DNA of 64,000 bases, from NCBI RefSeq assembly GCF_030700285.1, contig NZ_JAUYZJ010000020.1:1-64000 (forward strand), written 5' to 3'. The DNA is from Methylobacterium sp. NEAU K. Lineage in GTDB: Bacteria; Pseudomonadota; Alphaproteobacteria; Rhizobiales; Beijerinckiaceae. The notes under the pieces were generated by a model. The model made no database searches, was not told where the DNA came from, and saw nothing but the letters and a program-made list of their open reading frames with translations. Every line of letters begins with the position of its first letter. The first letter of the stretch is position 1. Position numbers and translations under genes: made by a program. This document shows positions 55,206 through 64,000 of this stretch, in pieces.

Positions 55206-57230
55206 TCAACGGTCTTGCGCGCGCAATTCGCCGGTGCCGGCGGCTGCGGACTTCAACGGGGCTTCGAAGGGTCCGCGGATGAGCCGGGCCGTCACCGCAA
55301 GTCCCACGGCGAAAGCGCCGAGCCCGAGATACGGCGCGGCCTCGGCAATGCCCGGGCCGGCCAGGCTCAGCGTGGACGACCGGCCGGAGGCCGCGTCGAT
55401 GGCGGTCAGCGCGATGCCGACGAAGCTCTCGCCGACCAGGAACCCGGATGCGATCAGAACACCCCGGCGGCGGGAAGCCTCCACGAGCTCCGGACCGGCG
55501 CCGCGCCGGCGCATGGAGCGCTCGCACAGGAAGCCGAGCACGCCACCGACGCCGATGGTCATCTCGACGGAGAGCGGCAGGTACATGCCGATCCCGACGG
55601 TGAGCGCCGGGAAGCTGAATGCCCGCCGCTTGAGCACGACCTCGAGGCCGACCATCGCGGCGCCGAGGATGCAGCCGAGCAGCAGCATCGGCCACGGCAG
55701 CGTGCGCGCCACGATGCCGTCGGCGATCTGGGTCACCAAGGAGGCCTGGGGCACGGTGAGCGCCAGGGCCGGGTCCATGCCGGACCGCGGCATGGACCCG
55801 ACGAAGCCGTAGGCGCCGTAGAGCAGCGACAGAAGCGGCACGATCACCACCGAACCCACGGCGACGCCGACGATCAGGACGAGCTGCTGACGCCAGGGCG
55901 TCGCGTCGACGATCTGACCGGTCTTGAGATCCTGCAGGTTGTCGTTGGCGATGGAGGCTGCCGTGACGATCACCGAGGCTGCGAGCAGCACCAGGGCCAC
56001 CGTGACGCGCCGCGCATCGGGGCCGACGGCCTGCCCGAGGATCAGCGGAAGGAGCAGGGCGCCGACCATGGCGGTCAGGATCCCGATCCCGGAGATCGGG
56101 CTGGTCGAGGAGCCGAGCAGGCCCGCGAGATAGCCGCAGACCGCCGCCATCGCGGCGCCGAAGGCCACGCAGAACAGCAGCGACGCTGCCGCCACGCTGA
56201 CCAGCGTCGGGCCCGCGATGCCGAGATCCGCCGCGAACCGGGTGAACAAGGCCCCCAGGGGGACGCACAGGGCGAGGCCGGCCCCGAGCACGAGCGCCAG
56301 CGGCAGGTCGCGCTCCTGCCGGGAGGCGGCGCGCGCGGGGCGTCCGGCGGCTGCGGCCGCGCGGATGCTGCGGGCGATCGGCCGGACCAGGGTGGCGACG
56401 GTCCAGAACCCGCCGACCGCGATGATGCCGGCGCCGACGAGCCGCACCTGCCCCGCCCAGACGGCCTGGGCGGCCTCGCCGGGCGATAGCCCTGGCTGGG
56501 GGGCTAGGGCGGTGAGAACCGGGACCATGATGCCCCAGGCCACGACCACGCCGGTCAGCAGGGCGAGGCAGGCGCCGATCCCCACGAGGTAGCCGACCCC
56601 GACCAGCGCCAGCGAGAAGCCGCTCCCGATGCTGAACGCGGCGCCGCCCAGGCTGAAGGCCGTGAGCACGCCGTCCGCCAGTAGGCGCAGCCCGTTCGTC
56701 GCGAATGCGACGAGGCCCGAGCCCGCAGCGGCGCCCAGCAGAGTGGCGAGGCCGCGATCGTCCGAGTCCGTATGCCCGGCGCGCAGGACCTCGGCCGCGG
56801 CGACACCCTCGGGATATGGGAGATCGCTGCCCACTACGAGGGCCCGGCGCAGCGGGATCGAGAATGCGACGCCGAGCCAGCCGCCGATCAGGCAGACGAG
56901 GCTCGTCTCCCAGAACGGGAAGCCATGCCAGTGCCCGATCAGCACCAGCCCCGGCAGGACCAAGATGACATTGCACAGGGTGCCGGCGGCCGACGCCTGC
57001 GTCTGCACGATGTTGTTCTCGAGGATGCCGGCGCCTCCCACGAACCGGAGCGCGCCCATCGAGATCAGCGCGGCCGGGATCGACGAGGAGAAGGTCATCC
57101 CGGTCTTGAGACCCATGTAGATGTTGGCGGCCATAAAGACGACCGTGATGAGCGCGCCCAGCACGAGGCCGCGCACCGTGATCTCGCGTCCGTGCTCGGT
57201 CGCCGGGGCACCCGCCTCCATCACCGCCAT
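55206..57230 (-). CDS. OPT-family oligopeptide/metal-chelate transporter
   Basis: 674 aa from MAVMEAGAPATEHGREITVR. OPT landmarks: VVFMAANIYMGLKTGMTFSS, NNIVQTQASAAGTLCNVILV, DLPYPEGVAAAEVLRAG, STSPISGIGILTAMVGALLL, ANDNLQDLKTGQIVDATPWR. About fourteen membrane segments are visible. OPT carriers import small peptides or metal chelates with protons. Chromosomal; first gene right of the prophage. A longer N-terminal frame exists but lacks a hydrophobic or conserved part. Confidence 0.85.
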   Translation of the reverse strand: MAVMEAGAPATEHGREITVRGLVLGALITVVFMAANIYMGLKTGMTFSSSIPAALISMGALRFVGGAGILENNIVQTQASAAGTLCNVILVLPGLVLIGHWHGFPFWETSLVCLIGGWLGVAFSIPLRRALVVGSDLPYPEGVAAAEVLRAGHTDSDDRGLATLLGAAAGSGLVAFATNGLRLLADGVLTAFSLGGAAFSIGSGFSLALVGVGYLVGIGACLALLTGVVVAWGIMVPVLTALAPQPGLSPGEAAQAVWAGQVRLVGAGIIAVGGFWTVATLVRPIARSIRAAAAAGRPARAASRQERDLPLALVLGAGLALCVPLGALFTRFAADLGIAGPTLVSVAAASLLFCVAFGAAMAAVCGYLAGLLGSSTSPISGIGILTAMVGALLLPLILGQAVGPDARRVTVALVLLAASVIVTAASIANDNLQDLKTGQIVDATPWRQQLVLIVGVAVGSVVIVPLLSLLYGAYGFVGSMPRSGMDPALALTVPQASLVTQIADGIVARTLPWPMLLLGCILGAAMVGLEVVLKRRAFSFPALTVGIGMYLPLSVEMTIGVGGVLGFLCERSMRRRGAGPELVEASRRRGVLIASGFLVGESFVGIALTAIDAASGRSSTLSLAGPGIAEAAPYLGLGAFAVGLAVTARLIRGPFEAPLKSAAAGTGELRAQDR

Positions 57231-57366
57231 CGCGTCCCCGCCGCTGAACCGTCGTGGGACGACACCACGTCCTGCGGCCGAGGACAACGCGATGGCCGGC
57301 GTCGGCACGTCCCCTATCTTGCGACACGTGGCCTCGCCTCGGGGCCGTGACGCCCAGGAGCGTTCG

Positions 57367-57816
57367 ATGACACGCCTTGCCCGCACCAGCCTCGCCGCCC
57401 TCCTCGCCCTGGCGGCACCCGCGCCATTCGCCTGTTCAGCCGCCTGGGCTGCGGGGTCGAGCATGACCTACAAGGCCACCCTCGACGGCGGCAGCGAGGT
57501 TCCGGCCACGCAGTCGAAGGCTACCGGCCAAGTCACCGCGACCTACGATCCGGCCACCAAGCGCCTGAGCTGGAACGGGACCTACAGCGGTCTGACCGGC
57601 CCGGTCACCGCCGCGCATTTCCACGGCCCGGCCAAGGCCGGCGAGAATGCGGGCGTGCTCGTGCCGGTGACCGCCACCAGCAGCCCGTTCTCCGGCGAGG
57701 CGACCCTGGACGATTCCAAGGCCGCCGATCTCGAGGCTGGCAAGATCTACTTCAACGTCCACACCGCGGCGAACCCGAAGGGTGAGATCCGCGGACAGGT
57801 CGAGATGGCGCACTGA
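57367..57816 (+). CDS. Secreted CHRD-domain protein
   Basis: 149 aa. Signal peptide (MTRLARTSLAALLALAAPAP, cleavage near AWAAG), then a CHRD domain: KATLDGGSEVPATQSKATGQ, HFHGPAKAGENAGVLVPVTA, IYFNVHTAANPKGEIRGQVE. The HFHGPA and FNVHT...GEIRGQ motifs are the family signature. Role in bacteria unknown; periplasmic or surface location expected. Confidence 0.88.
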   Translation: MTRLARTSLAALLALAAPAPFACSAAWAAGSSMTYKATLDGGSEVPATQSKATGQVTATYDPATKRLSWNGTYSGLTGPVTAAHFHGPAKAGENAGVLVPVTATSSPFSGEATLDDSKAADLEAGKIYFNVHTAANPKGEIRGQVEMAH

Positions 57817-57889
57817 CACGTCGCCGGGCCTCGACGCACGCGCGCGCGCTCGGTAGGCGGGTCTTCCCGACCCGCCGCCGGAGGTGCCG

Positions 57890-58228
57890 ATGAAGCAGAT
57901 CGAGGCCATCATCGCCTGGACGCCCGCCCGCTGGGCGGAGCTGAGGCCAGACACCGCCGGGCAGGTTGTCGTGGTGCCTGCGCCCGACGTGGCAGGGGCG
58001 GCGAAGCGCTACATGATGCGGGCGGGCGCGAGTTCCTCAGCGCTCGCCGGCCTTTCGGAGGAGGCTCGGATCGCCCGCCTGTTCATCGACTTCCAGACGC
58101 TCGTGGTGCGCGACGGCATCGACCCGCAGGCCGCGCACCGCGCCTTCCTGGCCATCGACGAGTATCGGTTCCGCATCGCTCCGGACACCGAGGGTGCCGA
58201 GTTCGAGGACCCGCCCGAGGAGGATTAG
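57890..58228 (+). CDS. Hypothetical chromosomal protein, 112 aa
   Basis: MKQIEAIIAWTPARWAELRP, GAAKRYMMRAGASSSALAGL, FIDFQTLVVRDGIDPQAAHR, DEYRFRIAPDTEGAEFEDPP. GGAGG five bases before the ATG selects this start over an upstream GTG. Soluble, acidic tail. Family not recognised. Confidence 0.6.
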   Translation: MKQIEAIIAWTPARWAELRPDTAGQVVVVPAPDVAGAAKRYMMRAGASSSALAGLSEEARIARLFIDFQTLVVRDGIDPQAAHRAFLAIDEYRFRIAPDTEGAEFEDPPEED

Positions 58229-58563
58229 GCACAGAAGCGACGACCGTCGCGGAGCGGGCTGTTCTCGCGCCGCCCCTGTGGCGGACGCGTGCAGCCCCAC
58301 CGGAATGCGACCTCGGACCTCGCACGGATGACGGGAAGCGTCCACTCGCGACGACGTCGCTTCTCGATCGTGCGGCTGGGCAGCGCGGCGTCGGCCGGAT
58401 CCCGGATCGTCTGCCCCTGACGGTCTAAGCGTCCCTGAAAGGGCGGGTCCTGTCGCGGATGACGGCCTATCCGGCGCTCGCGCAAGCGTGAGAATAAAGA
58501 ATGCACATGGCTCGGACGGCGCCCTATCTCCCGATGCTGTCCTGAACACGCCGGAGGCCGGCC
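58229..58563. other. 335-bp intergenic stretch
   Basis: No gene supported. It holds the inverted repeat pair at 58233-58364; the rest shows nothing recognisable apart from the region in front of the reductase gene, where a promoter is expected. Confidence 0.5.
58233..58364. repeat. Imperfect inverted repeats about 95 bp apart
   Basis: AGAAGCGACGACCGTCGCG (58233-58251) and its near-inverse CGCGACGACGTCGCTTCT (58347-58364). Could be the ends of a small non-autonomous element or a long RNA hairpin after the 57890 gene; no target duplication seen. Confidence 0.4.
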
Positions 58564-59469
58564 ATGCCCGTATCGCGTCGCGCCGTCATCGCGGCGGCGG
58601 CCCTCGCGCCGCTCGCCACCCGTCCCGCCCGGGCCGCGGAGCTCCTGATCCGGCGACCGATCCCGTCCACCGGGGAGATGCTGCCGGCGATCGGGATCGG
58701 CACGTCGCGTCGCTATGAGGTCGAGCCGACGCCCGACACGGTCGCGCCCCTGCGTGAAGCGGTGCAGACCTTCGTATCGCTCGGCGGCTCGATGATCGAC
58801 ACCGCGCCGAGCTACGGCACCGCCGAGGACGTGCTGGGCATGATCCTGGCGGAACCCGGGCTGCGCCAGAAGATTTTCCTGGCCACCAAGGTCGACACCC
58901 AGGGCCGCGACGCCACGCTCGCCGAGTTCGAGCGGTCGCTGAAGCGGATGAAGGTCGATACGATCGACCTCGTGGCCGTCCATAACCTGATCGACGCGGG
59001 CGAGAACCTCGCGGTGTTGCGCGACCTGAAGCGCGGCAAGCGGATCCGCTACATCGGAGTCACGGTCTGGCGCGACGGCCAGCTCGATGCCCTCGAGGCC
59101 GTGATGAAGCGGGAGACCCTCGACTTCATCCAGGTGAATTACGCCATCGACAATCGGGCCGCGGCCGAGCGCGTGATCCCGCTCGCCGCCGACCGGGGCG
59201 TGGCCGTGATGACCAACGTCCCCTTCGGCCGCGACCGCCTGTTCAAGGCGGTCCAGGGCAAGGAGCTGCCGCCCGTGGCGACGGACCTCGGCTGCGCGAG
59301 CTGGCCGCAGTTCTTTCTCAAATACGTGCTCGCCAACCCGGCCGTGACCTGCCCGATTCCCGGCATGGCGAAGGCCGCTTACGTCGAGGACAACCTCGGC
59401 GCCGCACGGGGCCGGCTCCCGGACCCAGCCCAGCGCAAGCAGATGGAGACGTTCATCGATGCGGTCTGA
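58564..59469 (+). CDS. Tat-exported aldo/keto reductase
   Basis: 301 aa. Twin-arginine signal SRRAVIAAAALAPL at residues 4-17. AKR catalytic tetrad: Asp and Tyr in MIDTAPSYG, Lys in LATKVDT, His in LVAVHNLID; cofactor-binding end around VTCPIPGMAKAAYVEDNL. NAD(P)H-dependent carbonyl reduction is the family reaction; export of a folded, cofactor-loaded enzyme explains the Tat signal. It overlaps the next gene by 11 bases. Confidence 0.85.
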   Translation: MPVSRRAVIAAAALAPLATRPARAAELLIRRPIPSTGEMLPAIGIGTSRRYEVEPTPDTVAPLREAVQTFVSLGGSMIDTAPSYGTAEDVLGMILAEPGLRQKIFLATKVDTQGRDATLAEFERSLKRMKVDTIDLVAVHNLIDAGENLAVLRDLKRGKRIRYIGVTVWRDGQLDALEAVMKRETLDFIQVNYAIDNRAAAERVIPLAADRGVAVMTNVPFGRDRLFKAVQGKELPPVATDLGCASWPQFFLKYVLANPAVTCPIPGMAKAAYVEDNLGAARGRLPDPAQRKQMETFIDAV

Positions 59470-60205
59470 TCGCACCCCGCGGCGCGCCGCGCTCGCCATC
59501 GCCCTCGCCAGCCTCCTCACGGCATCCGCGATGCCGGCCCTGGCGCAGGAACATCCCAAGAAAATCCGGATCGGGGTGATCGGGGCCGGCAATATAGGCG
59601 GGACGATCGGGAGCCTGTGGGTCAAGGACGGCCACGAGGTGATGTTCGCCTCGCGCCATCCGGAGACCCTGGCGCCGATGATCGCGGAACTGGGGCCGAA
59701 GGCCAGGGCCGGGACGCCCGAGGAGGCGATCACGTTCGGCGACGCGGTGTTCGTGGCGGTGCCCTACAAGGCCTATCCGGACCTCTCGAAGGATCTCGCG
59801 TCCTCGCTCGCCGGCAAGGTCGTGCTCGACGCCGGCAACGCCACGCAGAAGCGCGACGGCGCCCTCTTCGACGAGGTTCAGGCGAACGGGATCGGCACGA
59901 CCTCGGCCAAGTACTTTCCGGGCGCGAAGCTGGTCCGGGCGTTCAACGCCGCCAACTACAAGATCTTCGCCAAGGCGGGCGCCAATGGCGGCAAGGACCG
60001 ACCCGGCGGCCGAATGGCGATCCCGATCGCCGGGGACGATCCCGCGGCGCTGAATGTGGCCGAGGGCCTGGTCCGCGACGCCGGGTTCGATCCGGTTGTG
60101 GTCGGCCCGCTCAAGGACGCCGACAAGTTCGCCATAACCTCCCCGGGCTTCGGCCACGAGGCCACCGCGCCGGAACTGCGCGAGAAGCTCGGGTTGGGGA
60201 AGTGA
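59459..60205 (+). CDS. Secreted F420-dependent NADP reductase-like oxidoreductase
   Basis: 248 aa. Signal peptide to about residue 30 (TPRRAALAIALASLLTASAM), then a Rossmann start KIRIGVIGAGNIGGTIGSLW, ASRHPETLAPM (NADP 2'-phosphate-type RHP), AVFVAVPYKAYPDL, VVLDAGNATQKRDG. The family includes FNO-like and NADP-binding YrrM-type reductases. Co-exported with the preceding aldo/keto reductase, so both may act on a periplasmic redox substrate. Confidence 0.75.
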   Translation: MRSDRTPRRAALAIALASLLTASAMPALAQEHPKKIRIGVIGAGNIGGTIGSLWVKDGHEVMFASRHPETLAPMIAELGPKARAGTPEEAITFGDAVFVAVPYKAYPDLSKDLASSLAGKVVLDAGNATQKRDGALFDEVQANGIGTTSAKYFPGAKLVRAFNAANYKIFAKAGANGGKDRPGGRMAIPIAGDDPAALNVAEGLVRDAGFDPVVVGPLKDADKFAITSPGFGHEATAPELREKLGLGK

Positions 60206-60212
60206 GAGACGC

Positions 60213-61580
60213 GTGGCTGAGGACTCGATTCCCCGCGGCCCGCTCGCGCGCCTGATCGATATCCGCTCCGGCGAGGGCCAGGCGCTCGCTTGGTCCTGGG
60301 CGTACATCTTCTCGATCCTGGCGGCCTATTACGTGCTGCGCCCGATCCGCGACCAGATGGGCGTGGCCGGGGGCATCGAGAACCTGCCCTGGCTGTTCAC
60401 CGCGACGCTGGTCGGCATGCTCGCCCTGAACCTGCCCTTCGCCTACCTGGTGAAGCGCATGCCGCGGGCGCGGTTCGTGCCGATCACCTACCGGTTCTTC
60501 GCGGCCAACATCCTGGCCTTCGCGCTGACGCTCTGTCTGGCGCCGCCGGAATGGGGCATCTGGATCGGGCGGGTGTTCTTCGTCTGGCTGTCGATCTTCA
60601 ACCTGTTCGTGGTCTCGATCTTCTGGGCCACCATCGTCGACGTTTTCTCGAACCAGCAGGGCAAGCGCCTGTTCGGCTTCATCGCGGCCGGGGCGACGCT
60701 GGGCGCCATCGCGGGCTCGGCCACGACCGCAATCCTCGCCAAGAACGTACCCACCTGGGGCCTGATGCTCTGCGCGGTGGTGCTCCTCGAAGCGGCCGTG
60801 TTCTGCATGCGCGGGCTCGCGGCCCTGTCGGCGCGGCTCCACGCGGTGCCGGGCAGCGGCGATTCGGCCAATGACGGCCAGGACCGCACCATCGGCGGCG
60901 GGGTGCTCGCCGGCGTCACCCGCACCCTGGCTTCGCCTTACTTGCTGAACATCTCGCTGTTCCTGCTGCTGTTCTCGGTCACCTCGACCTTCCTGTATTT
61001 CGAGCAGGCGGGCATCGCCAAGCGCAGCTTTCCGGACCGGGGCGCGCAGACCGCCTTCTTCGCGAGCGTCGACCTCGCGGTGAACGTGCTGACGCTGGGC
61101 GTGCAGATTTTTCTGACCGGGCGGATCGTGAACCGCCTCGGCGTCGGGCTGACCCTCGCCCTGCTGCCGGCCTTCAGCGTGCTGGGCTTCGCCGCGCTCG
61201 CGGTCTCGCCGACCATCGGGGTGATCGTGGCGTTCCAGGTCCTGCGGCGGGCCGGCAACTTCGCCATCGCCCGGCCGGTCCGGGAGGTGCTGTTCACCGT
61301 GGTCCCGCGGGAGGACCGCTACAAGGCCAAGAGCTTCATCGACACGGTGGTGTATCGCCTGGGCGATCAGGTGGGGGCATGGTCCTTCACCGGCATCCAG
61401 GGGCTCGGGTTCGGCAGCACCGGCATCGCCGGGGCGGCGGTGCCACTGTCCCTGGCATGGCTGATCAACAGCCTCTGGCTCGGCCGGACCCAGGACCGGC
61501 GCCGGGCCGCGCAGGATCAGAGCGCCACCGCGATCCCCGGCGACGGGCCGCTCAGCCGCGCCGCCGCGCCCGAACGGTGA
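60213..61580 (+). CDS. MFS-like/NTT-type membrane transporter
   Basis: 455 aa, GTG start. Twelve or so membrane segments; opening AWSWAYIFSILAAYYVLRPI with the RDQMG motif, and IFWATIVDVFSNQQGKRLFG, then FIAAGATLGAIAGSATTAIL. The YYVLRPIRD...FSNQQGKRLFGFI pattern is that of bacterial proteins related to nucleotide-exchange and MFS carriers. Substrate unknown. Seven bases after the previous gene. Confidence 0.7.
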   Translation: MAEDSIPRGPLARLIDIRSGEGQALAWSWAYIFSILAAYYVLRPIRDQMGVAGGIENLPWLFTATLVGMLALNLPFAYLVKRMPRARFVPITYRFFAANILAFALTLCLAPPEWGIWIGRVFFVWLSIFNLFVVSIFWATIVDVFSNQQGKRLFGFIAAGATLGAIAGSATTAILAKNVPTWGLMLCAVVLLEAAVFCMRGLAALSARLHAVPGSGDSANDGQDRTIGGGVLAGVTRTLASPYLLNISLFLLLFSVTSTFLYFEQAGIAKRSFPDRGAQTAFFASVDLAVNVLTLGVQIFLTGRIVNRLGVGLTLALLPAFSVLGFAALAVSPTIGVIVAFQVLRRAGNFAIARPVREVLFTVVPREDRYKAKSFIDTVVYRLGDQVGAWSFTGIQGLGFGSTGIAGAAVPLSLAWLINSLWLGRTQDRRRAAQDQSATAIPGDGPLSRAAAPER

Positions 61581-61683
61581 CGGGCCGCAGGGCGGGACGT
61601 ATCGCCGCCATCCGCGTCAGGGCACCCAGCGCCAGGGCGCCCGAGAGGGCGGCCGCGACTTCGACAACGACCTGGCTCGTCAT
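61552..61683 (-). CDS. Small membrane protein, 43 aa
   Basis: MTSQVVVEVAAALSGALALG then ALTRMAAIRPALRPVTVRAR: one hydrophobic helix with a basic tail. GGAGGG six bases before the ATG. Its end overlaps the transporter gene end by 29 bases, tail to tail. Confidence 0.45.
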   Translation of the reverse strand: MTSQVVVEVAAALSGALALGALTRMAAIRPALRPVTVRARRRG

Positions 61684-61710
61684 GGGAGACCCTCCGAACA
61701 GGTGAGGAAA

Positions 61711-61759
61711 GAATGTCCGCCCGCGGGCTAACGAGCCGTTAACCCGCGGGCGGACATTC
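61711..61759. repeat. 17-bp perfect inverted repeat
   Basis: GAATGTCCGCCCGCGGG ... CCCGCGGGCGGACATTC with a 15-base loop that can pair further (TAAC/GTTA). It lies between the divergent starts of 61683 and 61832. Confidence 0.75.
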
Positions 61760-61831
61760 GGCCATGTTAAGCTCCGGTTTACCATGAGGCGCGAGGTCTC
61801 GGGGTCTGCTCCGCAGGAAGGACGAGACGTC

Positions 61832-62227
61832 ATGACGTGCGAGGCTGCTCCGGACCGACGGCTCTGCGCCCAGACGCTCGTGCTGCTCGCCCTCCTGGCC
61901 AGCGCGCCGCTCCCGGCTTGCGCGGAGGAGGCGTTGTTCATCCGCATCCGGCCGCTGCCGGAGGCCGGATCGGACGAGGGCGCGCGCGCCGCCCGGGAGG
62001 CCCTCTGGGCGCGCCGGCAGGCCCATGCCCGCGCGATCATCGAAACCGTCTGCACCGGCTGTCTCGGGCCGTGGGAGCCCGCGGCCGAGGTGTCCCCCAC
62101 TCCGCCCCCGCGCCCCATGCCGGCCAGGATTGCGGACCTTACTGCGCCGGCAGGGCTTGAAACTGATACCGGCTCCGGGGCATCCGGGCCGGCACCCGAC
62201 TCATCGACTCCCGAGAGGCAACCATGA
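61832..62227 (+). CDS. Secreted hypothetical protein, 131 aa
   Basis: MTCEAAPDRRLCAQTLVLLA onward with a signal-like hydrophobic segment ending PLPACAEEA; then EALFIRIRPLPEAGSDEGAR, a CTGCLGPWEP motif and a Pro-rich tail. GGAAGG upstream supports this ATG; an in-frame ATG at 61784 is possible. ATGA overlap with the next gene. Family not recognised. Confidence 0.55.
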   Translation: MTCEAAPDRRLCAQTLVLLALLASAPLPACAEEALFIRIRPLPEAGSDEGARAAREALWARRQAHARAIIETVCTGCLGPWEPAAEVSPTPPPRPMPARIADLTAPAGLETDTGSGASGPAPDSSTPERQP

Positions 62228-62643
62228 CGCAAGCGCACCCGACCAGCGGCGCCGAGCCCGAAGTCGATTGCCCCGTGAGCCTCGAGGTTCTGGGCGAGGT
62301 CTACCGGGCCGACGAGTTCGACCTGCCGATGATCCTCGAGACGATCCCGCCGCTGAAGCGCGCCCAGCTCGCCGCCTACCTTTACGGCAAGAGCCACATG
62401 CACAAGCTCGGTCTCAAGGTCGCCCGCTCCTGCGACCGGGAGGACCTGATCCGGGTCGCCGGCGAGATCGGCTCGGTGATCCACGGTCAGGCGCACCTGA
62501 AGCCCGCCAAGCCGGTGCCGACGGCCGCGCCAGAGCTGCGCGCAAAAACCCTGCCGGGCCAGAAGAAGGTCAGCCTCGCCGGCGCCCCGGCCAAGCCCGC
62601 GATCAGCCTGGGCGGGTCGGCCAAGGTCCGCAATTTCGACTGA
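62224..62643 (+). CDS. Hypothetical chromosomal protein, 139 aa
   Basis: MTQAHPTSGAEPEVDCPVSL, then GEVYRADEFDLPMILETIPP, LKRAQLAAYLYGKSHMHKLG, CDREDLIRVAGEIGSVIHGQ and a flexible Ala/Pro/Lys-rich tail. The middle is a small helical domain. Coupled to the secreted protein gene. No family recognised. Confidence 0.6.
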   Translation: MTQAHPTSGAEPEVDCPVSLEVLGEVYRADEFDLPMILETIPPLKRAQLAAYLYGKSHMHKLGLKVARSCDREDLIRVAGEIGSVIHGQAHLKPAKPVPTAAPELRAKTLPGQKKVSLAGAPAKPAISLGGSAKVRNFD

Positions 62644-62737
62644 CTGCGCCGCTTTGGCGCGCGCCTTGCGCGATGATCCCCAGCCGGAGCCGGGCACGCG
62701 CGTTGCGTGCGCCCCGGCCTTCGGATAATCGCCCGCG

Positions 62738-64000
62738 ATGAACACCGACCACGACAAGATCCTGATCGTCGATTTCGGCTCTCAGGTGACCCAGCTCATC
62801 GCCCGCCGGGTGCGCGAAGAGGGGGTCTACTGCGAGATCGTGCCCTTCACGAAGGCCGAGGCCGCTTTCCGCGAGCAGCGGCCGAAGGGTGTGATCCTCT
62901 CCGGCGGCCCCGAATCGGTCACCGTCGAGGCGAGCCCCCGAGCCCCGCAGCTCGTGTTCGATTCGGGCGTTCCGGTGTTCGGCATCTGCTATGGCCAACA
63001 GACCATGGCGGCCCAACTCGGCGGCGCGGTCGAGGGCGGCCACCACGCGGAGTTCGGCCGGGCCGAGGTCGAGATCCTGGCCGATTGCCCCCTGTTCCAG
63101 GGCGTCTGGCACAAGGGCGAGACCTACCCGGTCTGGATGAGCCACGGCGACCGGGTCACCAAGCTGCCCGACGGTTTCTCCACCGTCGCGATCTCGAAGA
63201 ATGCTCCCTTCGCGGCCGTGGCCGACGAGGCGCGGCGCTACTACGCGGTGCAGTTCCACCCGGAGGTGGCGCACACGCCGCACGGCGCCCTGCTGATCCG
63301 CAACTTCGTGCGCGACATCGCGGGCTGCTCGGGCGACTGGACAATGGGCGCCTACCGCGAGGAGGCAATCGCGAAGATCCGCGAGCAGGTCGGCGCGGAG
63401 CGGGTGATCTGCGGCCTGTCCGGCGGCGTCGATTCGGCGGTGGCGGCGGTGCTGATCCACGAGGCGATCGGCGACCAGCTCACCTGCGTATTCGTGGACC
63501 ACGGGCTGCTGCGGCTGGGCGAAGCCGAGCAGGTCGTGGCCCTGTTCCGCGACCACTACAACATCCCGCTGGTCCACGTGGAAGCCAGCGGGATGTTCCT
63601 GTCCGCCCTGGAGGGCGTGAGCGACCCGGAAATCAAAAGGAAGACCATCGGCCGCCTGTTCATCGATGTCTTCGAGGCCGAGTCCAAGAAGATCGGCGGC
63701 GCCGCTTTCCTGGCGCAGGGCACGCTCTACCCGGACGTGATCGAGAGCGTCTCGTTCACCGGCGGGCCCTCCGTGACGATCAAGAGCCACCACAATGTCG
63801 GCGGCCTGCCCGAACGCATGAACATGAAGCTCGTGGAGCCGCTCCGCGAGCTGTTCAAGGACGAGGTCAGGGTGCTCGGCAAGGAACTCGGCCTGCCCGA
63901 CGGCTTCGTCGGCCGCCATCCGTTCCCGGGGCCGGGCCTAGCGATCCGCTGTCCCGGCACGATCACCGCTGAGAAGCTCGACGCCCTGCGCAAGGCGGAC
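62738..64000 (+). CDS. guaA: GMP synthase (glutamine-hydrolysing), cut by window end
   Basis: 421 codons up to the window edge, start [20 protein letters not shown]. Class I glutamine amidotransferase: Cys in [11 protein letters not shown], His in [13 protein letters not shown] pyrophosphatase P-loop [18 protein letters not shown]; then [16 protein letters not shown] and the C-terminal dimerisation part begins at [13 protein letters not shown]. It converts XMP to GMP with glutamine and ATP in purine synthesis. The family is about 520 aa, so some 100 residues are missing to the right. Confidence 0.96.
   Translation, partial: MNTDHDKILIVDFGSQVTQLIARRVREEGVYCEIVPFTKAEAAFREQRPKGVILSGGPESVTVEASPRAPQLVFDSGVPVFGICYGQQTMAAQLGGAVEGGHHAEFGRAEVEILADCPLFQGVWHKGETYPVWMSHGDRVTKLPDGFSTVAISKNAPFAAVADEARRYYAVQFHPEVAHTPHGALLIRNFVRDIAGCSGDWTMGAYREEAIAKIREQVGAERVICGLSGGVDSAVAAVLIHEAIGDQLTCVFVDHGLLRLGEAEQVVALFRDHYNIPLVHVEASGMFLSALEGVSDPEIKRKTIGRLFIDVFEAESKKIGGAAFLAQGTLYPDVIESVSFTGGPSVTIKSHHNVGGLPERMNMKLVEPLRELFKDEVRVLGKELGLPDGFVGRHPFPGPGLAIRCPGTITAEKLDALRKAD

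Noticed and set aside
55096..57327. 743-codon minus-strand frame overlapping the OPT transporter
   Set aside because: Arg/Gly/Ala-rich shadow in the wrong frame; the transporter frame shows membrane segments and family motifs.
58225..59733. 502-codon minus-strand frame over the aldo/keto reductase
   Set aside because: Antisense shadow; the plus strand has the Tat signal and the catalytic tetrad.

Overview
The window is high-GC DNA from what looks like a Methylobacterium/Methylorubrum-type alphaproteobacterium. This is inferred from composition, the alphaproteobacterial style of the prophage genes, and chromosomal genes at the right end such as guaA, an OPT-family transporter and a CHRD-domain protein. 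About 85% of it (position 1 to about 55.08 kb) is a temperate short-tailed (podovirus-like) prophage. Its right end lies in the 3' part of a tRNA-Met(CAT) gene at 55058-55134. Its left end was not found and probably lies left of the window. A complete IS3-family element (2-1278) sits at the left edge.

Layout. (1) 1.3-3.1 kb: small minus-strand accessory genes, several secreted, each followed by a strong hairpin terminator. (2) 3.2-5.7 kb: lysis module with coiled-coil/TM protein, holin-like protein, lipoprotein, tail-lysozyme-family muramidase and RlpA-like protein. (3) 5.7-31.1 kb: one long minus-strand virion module, read from right to left as small terminase candidate, PBSX-type large terminase, P22-type portal, scaffold, N4-gp56/DUF4043-type capsid protein, decoration candidate, tail fibres, gp4-like adaptor, gp10-like tail protein and internal virion proteins including a transglycosylase. 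No tape measure, sheath or tail tube is present. A three-gene plus-strand cassette (7433-8522) interrupts it. (4) 31.1-33.0 kb: a chain of tiny coupled genes behind an intact tyrosine recombinase. (5) 33-37 kb: accessory island with a tRNA-like element, an AlbA_2/Schlafen-type gene and an AT-rich membrane protein gene. (6) 36.9-44.5 kb: leftward early genes (RusA, DNA methyltransferase, Gp49-family protein, many unknowns). (7) 44.5-46.6 kb: immunity switch, with a Cro-like gene and a LexA/CI-like S24 repressor between two mirror-image 23-bp operators. (8) 46.6-55.1 kb: rightward early operon with a YqaJ exonuclease, a partner protein, a zinc-finger protein, a TGT/DpdA-like protein, an excisionase-like protein and the terminal integrase. 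It is interrupted by antisense cargo genes (membrane protein, small hydrophilic protein, PilZ).

Right of the tRNA are chromosomal genes: OPT transporter, CHRD protein, Tat-exported aldo/keto reductase with a secreted F420-reductase-like protein, an MFS-like transporter, small unknowns and the start of guaA, cut by the window edge.

Most notable: a 42-bp element present three times on the minus strand (7319, 26257, 33848), each copy starting a new transcription unit and each followed by a hairpin; the mirrored operators around the repressor; an 80-nt tRNA-like element; and a phage-borne TGT-fold protein that may modify DNA or tRNA. All functional calls come from reading sequence and motifs; no database search was run.
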